The translations under genes were made by a program, and so were the position numbers. Source: Chondrosia reniformis (taxonomy: Eukaryota; Porifera; Demospongiae; Chondrillida; Chondrillidae). From it: a DNA stretch of 64,000 nt. Location: positions 2,232,001-2,296,000 of the forward strand of contig OX359201.1 in assembly GCA_947172415.1 (NCBI GenBank). The letters run 5' to 3'. Under the pieces are notes generated by a model. It was not told the origin of the DNA. It searched no databases and worked only from the letters and a program-made list of their open reading frames with translations. Every line of letters begins with the position of its first letter. The first letter of the stretch is position 1. Of this stretch, positions 12,157 through 24,605 are shown piece by piece.

Positions 12157-13002
12157 TTAAAATGAGAAGAGAGGTTGGAAAGAGGGAAAAAACACCAGCC
12201 AACCCTCAGCTGTTAACACTATGTCCTCTAAAAGTGCTTCTTCGGCACCATCTCCCTCAGGCAAAGCTTCAGTGATGACTACTGGAACAATTTGACCAAT
12301 AAAGCTTATTTTATTGCCAATTACAAGGAACAGAGTAAACCTTACAAGAGTCTTTTGTGACTTTAAGTCACCCGAAATGCTTCTGTGTCTTATGTAGAGG
12401 CACGACAATATGGGAATAACAATTGTTACTGCATAACTTAAAATACCATAAAGGAAGATGTACATTATTAGAAAAGGAAGTCCACCTTCATCATCCAGAG
12501 TAGGTGAACAGGTAACATTCTTGGCAATTGTAATAGTAATAACCTGCAGCTGAGGACTCCAAACCACTGCATTTAATGAGATATTAATGACCCATATCAT
12601 GCAACCAGTCAGCACTACATACCTCAGTACTACTCCATTGTGGCCATACCTTACAAACAGGAACACTACCACAGTGAAAACTGCCATAAATGAGAATCTA
12701 CAAGTTCCTCCACTTAAGTACATCCAAGTAAAGATGCGACAAAGGTGTTCTGAAGGTTTGACATACAGGTTAGTGGCTGATATAATGACATCAGCAGTAT
12801 TGAATATTACTCCACTCAACCCAACAGTAATATTAGCAGCCAGGAGGTTGAACATCAGAAGGTGCACAGGCTTTGGAAAAGTAGACTCTCTTAGAATCAT
12901 AAGCTGGACTAAAAGTATGCCAGGAATAAGGAGAACTATCAATTCAACCAAAGCACCAACTCTGAACCTTTCCTGATAGGGACTAGAGAGATTTGTATTC
13001 AT
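12157..13002 (-). CDS. GPCR-like seven-helix receptor, copy 1
   Basis: Single-exon open frame of 281 aa starting MNTNLSS with an N-glycosylation sequon near the N terminus. Seven hydrophobic stretches follow (about residues 14-38, 46-75, 87-115, 120-145, 175-200, 215-240, 250-275), as in a plasma-membrane GPCR. The loop after helix 3 has VRYG where rhodopsin-like receptors have DRY, so the family call is tentative. In helix 7 the frame passes through FFPSFQPLFSF and stops. In the related copy at 25740 one base fewer gives FFPLSN, closer to the usual helix 7 end, with about 30 more tail residues. The C terminus here may therefore be shifted and shortened. Ligand unknown. It lies between receptor genes B and C. 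Confidence 0.65.
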   Translation of the reverse strand: MNTNLSSPYQERFRVGALVELIVLLIPGILLVQLMILRESTFPKPVHLLMFNLLAANITVGLSGVIFNTADVIISATNLYVKPSEHLCRIFTWMYLSGGTCRFSFMAVFTVVVFLFVRYGHNGVVLRYVVLTGCMIWVINISLNAVVWSPQLQVITITIAKNVTCSPTLDDEGGLPFLIMYIFLYGILSYAVTIVIPILSCLYIRHRSISGDLKSQKTLVRFTLFLVIGNKISFIGQIVPVVITEALPEGDGAEEALLEDIVLTAEGWLVFFPSFQPLFSF

Positions 13003-14753
13003 ATTCAGACTATATGAAGATCCACTTTATATACATGTATAGTTATATACTATATATCATAAACAAAATATTTTATATGGACCCATGCAATGGTCAGAGG
13101 ATGAAGCATATTATATATACCAAACTTAATAGGTAAGAACAATTTCAGGAGTTCAAAATAGGAATAGGTATGCAATCATGCATAGAATGTCTGGTTTATC
13201 TCTTTACATGTTTGCCTTCCTTAGTATAGTCAAGTTATAGAAGGTCTAAACCTGGTAAACAGTCTCACTGAATAATGAAAGAGTAACAAGTCTGAATCCT
13301 CAAATAAACCCATTTTATATAATACCTAATCCCAGCCTATATGCGTGCATATGCTCAATAAAGTCTAGTATGTGCATGTATAGAAAAGTTCATTAAACAT
13401 TTAGTAAATGGTAATCAAAAAGTAATAAAGTATTACCTTAATGTTTAGCTTTTAGTGGTTTTAGTTAAGTGTGTGGTTACTATAGTTCACTCACAGAATT
13501 AAGGCATTTCATTGGCTATAATTTGGTATTCCCTAACCATTTAAAAAAAATTAAAGTGTGTCTTTTAAATGTACATGCACATTCAAAAGTGACAAAGTAC
13601 ATACAATTATTTTTTCATTAAATTCCACTGAAAATGAAGAGTCGTGATCCTTAAATAAGTCATGCTAACCACTTACCAGCAAATCAGCAAGGTGAGAGAG
13701 ACTTGCAAATAAGTCATAATTAATATAAACAGAAACCAATGAAAGATTGAACATTTAATGCATGTGAAGCAGCAGTCCATAAGAACCAGTGGCAGTTACA
13801 AATTAGATAATACACTCTGTGGATAGATTACATAGTTAGCAATTGCAAGTTATTTGTAAACACAACTTTGTGACTATTGGCCCCTCTCAAAACTACCTCA
13901 GCTTAGAAATATATAGAGGAATTCTCACAAACAACAGTCTTCTGCTGTATACTTTAAAATGTACAAGATCCTATTAACTTAACTGTAAGCTACTTTCAAA
14001 TTGTCTGTACACAACACCAAACATGGAACAAGAAGTCATTCATGATCGGTTTTTATGTTTTGACAATGCTTAACTGATTGACTTCACTTTCAAAGTGTCT
14101 GAAAAGGGACAACAAATTACAAAATTTAAAAGTAGGAAATTCTCTAAACCAAAAGTGTATATATACAGTTCTGTATTCTTATATCTTCACAGTCTAGAGT
14201 CTATCAAATTGTGTAAGTAATTACATATATAAGAAGTCAAGGAAGTCAGTTTTCTTCATGTGTGTACTATGAATTATGAATACATTGGGTATATATGTAT
14301 GTTGGTTACTGAACTGACAGAGTTTACATTTATGTATGTATAATTACATATATATTAAAATACATATCTTTTTACATGTGTAAACAACTTCAAGAGAAAA
14401 ATCAAATTTAAATATAGGAAATTCTGGCATCCTAATACCAAAAGTGTATATAAATAAAAGCAATACAGTTCCGTATTCTTATGTATATCTTTACAGTATA
14501 TAGATACTATCAAATGTGTAAGTAATTATATAAAAAGTCAAGGAAGCCACTTTTCTTTATGTGTAATTATGAATTATGAATACATTGGTTATTGGTCTGA
14601 CAGATGTTTACATATACGTATACTTACATATATATTATAAGTACATATCTTTTTATATACATGTACTATAGTTTAAACAACTTCAAGAAAAAATCATCAC
14701 TTTAAGATGTACAAGAATACAAATTATTACATTTTAATTTATCAAGCACACTG
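13003..14753. other. intergenic region between GPCR-like gene 1 and receptor C
   Basis: This holds the presumed 5' flank of the GPCR-like gene (13003-13680), which recurs at 17496 and 35947, then the intergenic repeat block shared with 9278-10330. No coding exon, tRNA or clear transposon is seen. Confidence 0.6.
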
Positions 14754-15706
14754 TCATGTACACTTTTCATACATAACTTCATTTGCACTGTCAGTTTTAT
14801 CCTTTGTCATTGTAGAAGCATAAGCTGGGTTATGTTGTAGATCTACACCAGCACTGTAGGGGAAACAGAGGAAGTAGACATATTATACGGATTGCAATAT
14901 TGAGTAGTAGAGTAGTATTCCTTAAGTATTGCAATACCTGCAAGAGTGACATTACTGTTGCAGACATTGTCATCCCTAATTCTATATTCATTGCTTAAAT
15001 GATGTTTATATATTCATAATCAAATAATTGAATTCTTAAATGTATACTCAATATATATTAATTCTATACGTATAAGCCTTAATCTAGACTCCTTTTTACA
15101 GTCTTAAATTTCATATGCATGTACATGTTACATAACTTACTATCTATATTCATTCTTATTCTTATTTGCTTTATGATTAAATCCCTTCTTTGTACTTCTC
15201 ACAATGAGGACACATATGACAACAGCAAAAATGGAGGTTAGTACTGCACCTCCAAAGAAACCTCCAACAACTCCACCAACAACTCCACTAGTACAGTCAC
15301 CATTGATTGATGCAGCAGACACTATTTGTTTATGCAATATATATTATACAATTATTAAAAAGTATATATACAGAATAGAAAATATAAGGGACAAAACATT
15401 TTAAATTATATGTAACAAATATTATACACAAATCTAGAGACAATAGTGTAACTTAAGAACACACTAAAATTAATAATGCATAGGCAACTTGCTCACTTTC
15501 ATTATCAAGTTCTACAGACTGAGACTTTCCAACAGCATTCACTGCTACAAGTGTGATGTAATATGTAGCATCTTCCATGAGTTTTGTTAACTTGTAGTGT
15601 GTGTTGTTAGTTGTAATGTTAGTCACATTGAAAGTGCAAGTCTTGTCCATTGTATAACTCAATTCATACCAAGTAACTCCATCACATGTAGTTGGAGGTG
15701 ACTCAT
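14754..15706 (-). pseudogene. Receptor C: 3' half only (partial FN3, TM, tail)
   Basis: Exons present: partial third FN3 exon 15497-15706, TM exon 15141-15321, optional 56-nt exon 14938-14993, tail exon 14754-14853. The FN3 exon is cut at the duplication junction near 15706, where sequence switches to a receptor 5' flank. There is no start codon, signal peptide, Ig domain or acceptor for the FN3 exon. TM and tail frames are open, with NPAYAS kept. It is a by-product of the tandem duplication and is not expected to make a surface receptor. Confidence 0.8.
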
Positions 15707-16655
15707 AACAATAATAAATCACGTGTAACTCGTGCTGCATTCATTATATAGCAGACTCTCAGGACGGATCATTAGTAAAGGGATTGTTAACTACAAGAGT
15801 ACTAGTGTGACAGAAAGAAGAGGTAGGTTAGGAAAATAGTATATCTCCTCTCAGAGTGAGTACTTCAAGCAAACATAAACCCCACCCCCTAAATCTACCA
15901 CTGTACATGTGCAAGGTCAAGTTGTCAATACATAAAGTACATTTTCTATATTATCTTATAGGTATTCACTTGTATATATTAGCACAGTATAGTATTGTTG
16001 TGTGTATTCACTATATAGAGTCAGTGTATATGACAATTATGTCAAAATATGTATATAACTGTTGTACACATTTTATTATTATATGTTACTTTACTTTACC
16101 TATATATAGTTTACAGAAGATTTATAAGGGTTGGGATGTAATATAAACTTTGTTGTATATGTCCACTAATGTTAGTTAATATGTAGTTGAGAGATGTCCT
16201 GAGAGATGTGGCCACTCTGATCAAAGTGTACCAGAGTTGTGCTGAATGTATGACTTGAACACAAACAGCTCTATATAGTATGTGGTGTGTGCATACATAA
16301 CCAATATTAGCTACGTATATAGCAGTATGATATTAGCTACTTATTTTTATACTACATATGTACCTATACGTACAAATATACACATGCAAACAATGAACAA
16401 ATAATTACTGGAAAAGTCAAAACATTTGAGTATAACATGATCAATGTTCATATATATGCATGTATGTTATAGAGAATATATAAAAAAAATTATAACAATT
16501 GTAATACCATGAAGGTCCTCACATACATGTTTTGTATATTTCATAAAGTTGATCATGCACTGCTGGACAAAGTAGTGCTTCCCTTCTTCCTCTCTCTCTC
16601 TTGCATTTACAAGGACATATGTAGCAGATCTTTTGACGAAGTGGCTGAAAATATA
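15707..16655. other. duplicated receptor 5' flank without a receptor
   Basis: Copy of 11207-12156, including CACGTG at 15720-15725 and the ATCAAAG block at about 16184-16265, but with no start exon beside it. These elements are stranded next to the broken FN3 exon of receptor C. No gene is seen here. Confidence 0.6.
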
Positions 16656-17495
16656 TTAAAATGAGAAGAGAGGTTGGAAAGAGGGAAAAAACACCAGCCA
16701 ACCCTCAGCTGTTAACACTATGTCCTCTAAAAGTGCTTCTTCGGCACCATCTCCCTCAGGCAAAGCTTCAGTGATGACTACTGGAACAATTTGACCAATA
16801 AAGCTTATTTTATTGCCAATTACAAGGAACAGAGTAAACCTTACAAGAGTCTTTTGTGACTTTAAGTCACCCGAAATGCTTCTGTGTCTTATGTAGAGGC
16901 ACGACAATATGGGAATAACAATTGTTACTGCATAACTTAAAATACCATAAAGGAAGATGTACATTATTAGAAAAGGAAGTCCACCTTCATCATCCAGAGT
17001 AGGTGAACAGGTAACATTCTTGGTAATTGTAATAGTAATAACCTGAGGACTCCAAACCACTGCATTTAATGAGATATTAATGACCCATATCATGCAACCA
17101 GTCAGCACTACATACCTCAGTACTACTCCATTGTGGCCATACCTTACAAACAGGAACACTACCACAGTGAAAACTGCCATAAATGAAAATCTGCAAGTTC
17201 CTCCACTTAAGTACATCCAAGTAAAGATGCGACAAAGGTGTTCTGAAGGTTTGACATACAGGTTAGTGGCTGATATAATGACATCAGCAGTATTGAATAT
17301 TACTCCACTCAACCCAACAGTAATATTAGCAGCCAGGAGGTTGAACATCAGAAGGTGCACAGGCTTTGGAAAAGTAGACTCTCTTAGAATCATAAGCTGG
17401 ACTAAAAGTATGCCAGGAATAAGGAGAACTATCAATTCAACCAAAGCACCAACTCTGAACCTTTCCTGATAGGGACTAGAGAGATTTGTATTCAT
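16656..17495 (-). CDS. GPCR-like seven-helix receptor, copy 2
   Basis: Single-exon frame of 279 aa, almost identical to copy 1 at 12157-13002. It lacks the 6-base CTGCAG duplication, giving SPQVIT instead of SPQLQVIT between helices 4 and 5, and has ITKN for IAKN. The same seven hydrophobic stretches, the same VRYG after helix 3 and the same short FFPSFQPLFSF end are present, so the doubt about the true C terminus applies here too. It sits between receptors C and D. Near-identity to copy 1 suggests duplication too recent for diverged function. Ligand and signalling partner unknown. Confidence 0.65.
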   Translation of the reverse strand: MNTNLSSPYQERFRVGALVELIVLLIPGILLVQLMILRESTFPKPVHLLMFNLLAANITVGLSGVIFNTADVIISATNLYVKPSEHLCRIFTWMYLSGGTCRFSFMAVFTVVVFLFVRYGHNGVVLRYVVLTGCMIWVINISLNAVVWSPQVITITITKNVTCSPTLDDEGGLPFLIMYIFLYGILSYAVTIVIPILSCLYIRHRSISGDLKSQKTLVRFTLFLVIGNKISFIGQIVPVVITEALPEGDGAEEALLEDIVLTAEGWLVFFPSFQPLFSF

Positions 17496-18182
17496 ATTCA
17501 GACTATATGAAGATCCACTTTATATACATGTATAGTTATATACTATATATCATAAACAAAATATTTTATATGGACCCATGCAATGGTCAGAGGATGAAGC
17601 ATATTATATATACCAAACTTAATAGGTAAGAACAATTTCAGGAGTTCAAAATAGGAATAGGTATGCAATCATGCATAGAATGTCTGGTTTATCTCTTTAC
17701 ATGTTTGCCTTCCTTAGTATAGTCAAGTTATAGAAGGTCTAAACCTGGTAAACAGTCTCACTGAATAATGAAAGAGTAACAAGTCTGAATCCTCAAATAA
17801 ACCCATTTTATATAATACCTAATCCCAGCCTATATGCGTGCATATGCTCAATAAAGTCTAGTATGTGCATGTATAGAAAAGTTCATTAAACATTTAGTAA
17901 ATGGTAATCAAAAAGTAATAAAGTATTACCTTAATGTTTAGCTTTTAGTGGTTTTAGTTAAGTGTGTGGTTACTATAGTTCACTCACAGAATTAAGGCAT
18001 TTCATTGGCTATAATTTGGTATTCCCTAACCATTTAAAAAAAATTAAAGTGTGTCTTTTAAATGTACATGCACATTCAAAAGTGACAAAGTACATACAAT
18101 TATTTTTTCATTAAATTCCAATGAAAATGAAGAGTCGTGATCCGTACATAAGTCATGCTAACCACTTACCAGCAAATCAGCA
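17496..18182. other. 5' flank of GPCR-like gene 2
   Basis: AT-rich sequence shared with 13003-13680 and 35947-36640. It may hold the promoter of the GPCR-like gene, but I see no defined motif that I would call. No gene. Confidence 0.4.
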
Positions 18183-19012
18183 AGGTGAGAGAGACATGTA
18201 AATAAGTCATTATTAATATAAACAGAAACCAATTAAAGATTGAACATTTAATGCATGTGAAGCAGCAGTCCATAAGAACCAGTTACAAATTAGATAATAC
18301 ACTCAGTGGATAGAGTACATAGTTAGCAATTGCAAGTTATTTGTAAACACAACTTTGTGACTATTGGCCTCTCTCAAAACTACCTCAGATTAGAAATATA
18401 TATATAGAGGAATTCTCTTCTGCTGTATACATTGAAATGTACAAGATCCTAGTAGGTGAGAGAGTAGGTGAGAGAGACATGTAAATAAGTCATTATTAAT
18501 ATAAACAGAAACCAATTAAAGATTGAACATTTAATGCATGTGAAGCAGCAGTCCATAAGAACCAGTTACAAATTAGATAATACACTCAGTGGATAGAGTA
18601 CATAGTTAGCAATTGCAAGTTATTTGTAAACACAACTTTGTGACTATTGGCCTCTCTCAAAACTACCTCAGATTAGAAATATATATATAGAGGAATTCTC
18701 TTCTGCTGTATACATTGAAATGTACAAGATCCTAGTAGGTGAGAGAGTAGGTGAGAGAGACATGTAAATAAGTCATTATTAATATAAACAGAAACCAATT
18801 AAAGATTGAACATTTAATGCATGTGAAGCAGCAGTCCATAAGAACCAGTTACAAATTAGATAATACACTCAGTGGATAGAGTACATAGTTAGCAATTGCA
18901 AGTTATTTGTAAACACAACTTTGTGACTATTGGCCTCTCTCAAAACTACCTCAGATTAGAAATATATAGAGGAATTCACTTCTGCTGTATACATTGAAAT
19001 GTACAAGATCCT
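18183..19012 (+). repeat. tandem triplication, 283-bp unit
   Basis: The unit begins AGGTGAGAGAGACATG at 18183, 18466 and 18749, an exact 283-base period. The copies are nearly identical; the third runs on into unique sequence after GATCC near 19010. Other array units have one copy of this segment (9278 and 13710). It is non-coding. Confidence 0.95.
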
Positions 19013-19993
19013 ATTAACTTAACTGTAAGCTACTTTCAAATTGTCTGTACACAACACCAAACATGGAACAAGAAGTCATTCATGATCGGTTTTTATGTTT
19101 TGACAATGCTTAACTGATTGACTTCACTTTCAAAGTGTCTGAAAAGGGACAACAAATTACAAAATTTAAAAGTAGGAAATTCTCTAAACCAAAAGTGTAT
19201 ATATACAGTTCTGTATTCTTATATCTTCACAGTCTAGAAACTATCAAATTGTGTAAGTAATTACGTATATAAGAAGTCAAGGAAGTCAGTTTTCTTCGTG
19301 TGTGTATTATGAATTATGAATACATTGGGTATATACGTATGTTGGTTACTGAACTGACAGAGTTTACATTTATATATGTATGTATACTTACATATATATT
19401 AAAATACATCTTCTACATGTATAAACAACTTCAAGAGAAAAATCAAATTTAAATGTAGGAAATTCTGGCATCCTAATATTATGAAACTAAACCAAAAGTG
19501 TATATAAATAAAAGCAATACAGCTCCGTATTCTTACATATATCTTTACAGTCTAGATACTATCAAATGTGTAAATAATTATATAAAAAGTCAAGGAAGTC
19601 ATTTTTCTTCATGTGTAATTATGAATTATGAATACATTGGTTATTGGTCTGACAGTTGTTTACATATACGTATACTTACATATATATTATAAGTACATAT
19701 CTTTTTATATACATGTACTATATATAGTTTAAACAACTTCAAGACAATATCACCACTTTAAGATGTACAAGAATACAAATTATTACATTTTAATTTATCA
19801 TGCACACTGTCACGTACACTTTTCATACATAACTTCATTTGCACTGTCAGTTTTATCCTTTGTCATTGTAGAAGCATAAGCTGGGTTATGTTGTAGATCT
19901 ACACCAGCACTGTAGGGGAAACAGAGGAAGTAGACATATTATACGGATTGCAATATTGAGTAGTAGTGTAGTATTCCTTAAGTATTGCAATAC

Positions 19994-20049
19994 CTGCAAG
20001 AGTGACATTTCTGTTGCAGACATTGTCATCCCTAATTCTATATTCATTG
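19994..20049 (-). other. candidate alternative tail exon of receptor D
   Basis: This 56-nt stretch has acceptor AG and donor GT on the minus strand, and recurs at 14938-14993, 29297-29352 and 37891-37946 with the same length. Entered from the TM exon in phase 2 it reads YNEYRIRDDNVCNSNVTLA, then joins the last exon one frame off and stops after three more residues. Inclusion would replace the NPAY tail. Copy E keeps the frame and the donor with conservative changes. Copies A, H and I lack an intact version. No expression evidence is available here. Confidence 0.45.
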
Positions 20050-22235
20050 CTTAAATGATGTTTATATATTCATAATCAAATAATTGAATTCTTAAATGTA
20101 TACTCAATATATATTAATTCTATACGTATAAGCCTTAATCTAGACTCCTTTTTACAGTCTTAAATTTCATATGCATGTACATGTTACATAACTTACTATC
20201 TATATTCATTCTTATTCTTATTTGCTTTATGATTAAATCCCTTCTTTGTACTTCTCACAATGAGGACAAATATGACAACAGCAACAATGGAGGTTAGTAC
20301 TGCACCTCCAAAGAAACCTCCAACAACTCCACTAACAACTCCACCAACAACTCCACTAGTACAGTCACCATTGATTGATGCAGCAGACACTATTTGTTTA
20401 TGCAATATATATTATACAATTATTAAAAAGTATATATACAGAATAGAAAATATAAGGGGCAAAACATTTTAAATTATATGTAACAAATATTATACACAAA
20501 TCTAGAGACAATAGTGTAACTTAAGAACACACTAAAATTAATAATGCATAGGCAACTTGCTCACTTTCATTATCAAGTTCTACAGACTGAGACTTTCCAA
20601 CAGTATTCACTGCTACAAGTGTGATGTAATATGTAGCATCTTTCATGAGTTTTGTTAACTTGTAGTGTGTGTTGTTAGTTGTAATGTTAGTCACATTGTA
20701 AGTGCAAGTCTTGTCCATTGTATAACTCAATTCATACCAAGTAACTCCATCACATGTAGTTGGAGGTGACTCATCCCATTCAATATAGACAGATGTTGTT
20801 GTTGCTAGTTTTGTTATTTCTCTCAATCCTATTGGCTCACTTGGTGCTACACAGAATAGTTCATGGTGATTTATATAGATCATTGACATTACGCAATAAA
20901 TGATAATTAAACATTCATCTCTGTGAGTGAATCAGTGAGGAGAGTAAAATATACGTATGAAAGTGGTTACTGATATGATTATATACCTCTCTCTGTTCCC
21001 AAACAAATTTCTAGCACATTTGATGGTTCAGACATTGTACCAGTATCAGTGTTAGCTGAGTTGACTGCCCTCACTCTCATGTAGTATGTAGGGAACTCTG
21101 GTCCTGTCCAGTTGTAGTGTGTTAAGCTATTTTGAGTAAGTACAGTTCTACTGATTGTGGTAAAGGCACTGTTTGTAGTGTACTCAATCTCATAAGAAGT
21201 GATCACTCCATTTGGATTAACAGGAGGTAGCCAGTTTAATTCAACTCCATTTTCAATATCTCTTGTAATTCTCAGCAGACTTGGAGGACTAGGAACTGAA
21301 TAAAGAAACATATATTCACTAGGTTATGTAGTTATAGTTTTACATTAAAATCACTGTCATCTTCTGTTTTAACTGTCTTCTCTATGGGTTGACTGACTCC
21401 ACTACCATCTGTAGCCCACACTCTAATCATGTATCTACTTCCAGCTGTCAGCTTGTTCAGAGTAACACTTGTATTGTCAGATCCACCCAACCTCATGTAG
21501 GTTGGTGTGACTGGTACTGAGAAGTCCAGTCTTTCATAACTGATGTAATATCCATAGCTTCCACTAACACTAGTCCAGCTAAGTGTAATGGAATGTTGAG
21601 TGGAGTTGTGTCACTGACAGGTCATCAGTGGAGGTGAGAGAGGTGGTGTCTACAGCAAGATTATATATCAGCATGCATTCACTAAGGAATTTAGAGTCCT
21701 ATATGTATACATATAATTTTATAAAGGGTTACTCTGTTAGCTATATACGTATAGCCATCTGTACATGTGCAGTTTCATAAAAATGTTTCTGCAATAATTG
21801 AAACTGACCTGGATAGAAACATTCATATCAATATGTAGTAAGTTATATGTAATAGGAAATTTGGAGTGTGGCTGAGTATAGAAGTATTATTATAGATAGT
21901 GTGGACTTTAGTATATAATATTTCGTTATTAGGTGATGGGCTATAATCAATTAATCAATCATTTATAAAATGGCTAGAAAACATTTATGGTCTTGATAAT
22001 ACTAAAACGGATATATACCCTATCAGCATTTGAGCAGGAATTCCAGAAACTTTCTTCAGGGTCTCTAACTATTACCGGCAAGTAAGAAAACCAATTGCAA
22101 AGCATAAGGTTTACTACAATTCCTCTATTATCGCAATATATCCTATAATCAGTGATTCACAATATATATGGTAGATAATCCACCATTATTAGCTTGTTAC
22201 CCTGGCAATGGGAGAAATATATATATTTATACCCT

Positions 22236-22249
22236 GTTGCTATGGCAAC
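22236..22249. promoter_or_regulatory. X-box-like dyad (RFX-type) in receptor D intron
   Basis: GTTGCTATGGCAAC, one mismatch from the perfect dyad GTTGCCATGGCAAC found at the same intron position in receptors E and F. This matches the known RFX X-box pattern. Function here is inferred. Confidence 0.4.
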
Positions 22250-23754
22250 TGATTGCTTAATGGTTGGGTATTCTGGATTTGTGTATTAATATCTGATTGG
22301 TCACATATATATCCTGAGAAAAGTCAAACAGGATGTGAATCAATTTGTCACCTTTTACAGCATTGCATTACTGAAAATCAATATCATCACACTATGGACA
22401 ACAGAGAAATGAGTTACAGCCCATGGACTGAGACATCCACCAGAATATATATAATACTCAGTCAGCTTTGCCTCAGCCTTGTGGCTACCATCCTCATCTC
22501 TGGTCTATAACTTATACGTAAATAATTTGGTAGCTATAAATGTGGACTATTTTGTAAAAATGCACAATCTGCAAAGTACATGAAAAAACATTCTACATAA
22601 TGCTAACTTGGATTAACAAACATTCCAAACCATGCTGTCCTCTGATTTCCTTTACAGTAGAATTCTTTATTTGAAGGATTCAGAGAAAGTATTCTTGTTA
22701 ACTGATCATACCTATATTCAGTTCTATAACGTGCTGTATAAGAGTGACCTGAGAAGGGAGGTTTAGTTCCATTTCTATAATACCATGACACTTGACCTGC
22801 ACCACTACTGTGACAATTGATACGATATCTACTATTCCCTTCTAATAATATTGGAGTTCCATCAGTGACAAAACTGTTTCTTGGAAAGTATATTCCAGGA
22901 TACTGTGAACGTGTTTTGTAATATATGGACACACCAGCTGTAAAATGTACAGTATTTACAGAGTCAGCATTATTATAAAAGTATAAACATAATACACATT
23001 TATAATACCCTATGGAATATACATTCCTTAAAAGAATATCATCCTTAGTATACGTACATTCTTTTCTGGACTTATTGAGACTATGTTATCTAATTAAGTT
23101 TCCAATTCACTTTATTAAACTGACATAATTCTAAACAATATCCATACAGAATGTTTGGAATTGCTTGAATATTAAAGTTCAACCTCTATTAAATGGCAAC
23201 CATACAAGGAAATAAACAAACCTGTAACACTGATCCTGTGAGTATCACTCCCCAGTATCACTCCATCACTTCTATTAGATACACTACACTGGTAGTCTCC
23301 ATTATCCCATTCCTTTACTATATCCACTACTACTGTGTTGTTGTACTGCCTCCTTGAACCAGCCTGTGATGGTTCTGATGGATTGTCACAAGTACTTCCA
23401 CTAGCACATGACCAACTGTAAGTCAGTTCACTTCCATAAGGTACTCCAACCACTCTACACACCAAAACCACAGTTGTTCCTTGTTCCACTTCATAAGTGT
23501 TTGGATAGGCATCGATCTTAACTGTGAAACACAAATGCCATTGGATATTCTACAGTAGCTGAAATTTATGATATATCGAACGAGTACTCTGTAGTAGCTC
23601 TTCTTACCTTGGATGTTGCCAGGTCGGGAAGAGCAAACTTGACCGATTAAAAGACCTGAAGGAAATGGAACTAACAGTTTTACGTAGAAAAAAACGCCTA
23701 AGACTTACCTTCGAAGAAGAGTGTGACAATTATTCCTGCGTAGTAAGTTACCAT

Positions 23755-24605
23755 TCTTATCTAGTAAACTGTTTTAAGTGTAGCTGTAGGAACAATAATA
23801 AATCACGTGTGTAACTCGTGCTACATGCACTAGCAGACTGGGACGGTCCAGAATTTTGTAACAGAAAGGATAAACAGGGGATTTAGGGAATTAATACCGT
23901 ATATAAACATACGTATATGTATCTATTTATGATTATAAGTTATAAATACATATTTTCTATTTTCTATTTAGTATTATAGAGGGGGATTGCTAATTACAAG
24001 CTATGTAGGAGTGTGATAGAAAGTATAGAAGTATATAGAGGTTAGAAAAATATGGCTCTAAGAGAGAGTACGTATATACGTATACTTCAAGCACCCAGAG
24101 AGCCCATCTCCTTAAATCCACCATTGTGCAAGGTCAATTTAATACATTAAGTACAATTTTCTATATTATGTTATAGGTATTCACTCATATAATCAGCACA
24201 ATAATGTTATATAGTGAAGTTGTGTGTATGTTCACTAACTAGAGTCAGTGTATATGACAATTATGTCAAATATGTTGGTATATACATTTACTGATATAGT
24301 TCTACAGAAGATTTGGGATGTAATATAAACTATGTGGTTTTACAGTATATATGTAGTTGGGAGATGTCCTGAGAGATGTGGCCACTCTGATCAAAGTGTA
24401 CCAGAGTTGTGCTGACTGAATATGTATACATCAAATTAATGTTTACAACACTAGCCAACAATTCATTACTTGTAGTAGCTTAATATTATATGTATATATC
24501 TATTGCTATCATCAACTATATAATCATGAGTATATACTTGACATATCATTAAAATTTTTAATAGTTTACATTTTAGCAGATACTCTTATGTATGCGTATG
24601 TAATC
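23755..24605 (-). promoter_or_regulatory. 5' flank of receptor D
   Basis: CACGTG at 23804-23809 is only 50 bases from the ATG here, against 82-91 in other copies, because of a local deletion. The ATCAAAG block lies at about 24351-24425. The region matches 60250-61330. No coding exon is seen. Confidence 0.4.

Larger units (their letters stand above)
11207..15706. repeat. 4.5-kb segmental duplication, unit 1
   Basis: This block (receptor 5' flank, GPCR-like gene, intergenic repeat, receptor 3' exons) repeats as unit 2 starting at 15706 and again from about 33385. Units 1 and 2 stay in register at an offset of 4499 bases, dropping to 4493 after a 6-base difference inside the GPCR-like gene. That implies a very recent tandem duplication. 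The junction at 15706 cuts the third FN3 exon of receptor C. Confidence 0.9.
15706..20785. repeat. 4.5-kb segmental duplication, unit 2 (expanded)
   Basis: Second unit of the block at 11207. It is longer because of a local triplication at 18183-19012. It runs into receptor D, which keeps the FN3, Ig and start exons that receptor C lacks. Confidence 0.85.
19810..23754 (-). pseudogene. Receptor D: nine-exon receptor with lesions in FN3-1
   Basis: Exons, 5' to 3': 23709-23754, 23608-23655, 23222-23521, 22608-22937, 21355-21649, 20987-21295, 20565-20846, 20197-20389, 19810-19909, plus an optional 56-nt exon at 19994-20049. Domain order is signal peptide, Ig1, Ig2, three FN3, TM, tail with NPAYAS. 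The first FN3 exon is 295 nt instead of 294: an extra base near 21600 (GAGTGGAG where others read GAGTGAG) shifts the frame. The donor of the same exon is gtgatt where others have gtgagt. All ectodomain exons are phase 1-1, so skipping this one exon leaves 1608 nt in frame (535 aa) with two FN3 domains. It may be a pseudogene or a working two-FN3 receptor. I cannot exclude a sequencing error for the extra base. Confidence 0.75.

Noticed and set aside
12020-12202. Minus-strand 60-residue frame at the 3' end of GPCR-like copies 1, 2 and 4
   Set aside because: It overlaps helix 7 in a different frame and looks like a by-product of the helix 7 frame change. A spliced tail is possible but I see no good donor.
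12587-12976. Plus-strand 129-residue frame opposite the GPCR-like gene, also at 17080 and 35567
   Set aside because: It is antisense to a clear hydrophobic seven-helix frame and has no domain of its own.
15204-15404. Plus-strand Thr/Pro-rich frames opposite the TM exons (also at 20260)
   Set aside because: They are antisense shadows of the Gly-Val repeat in the TM exon.
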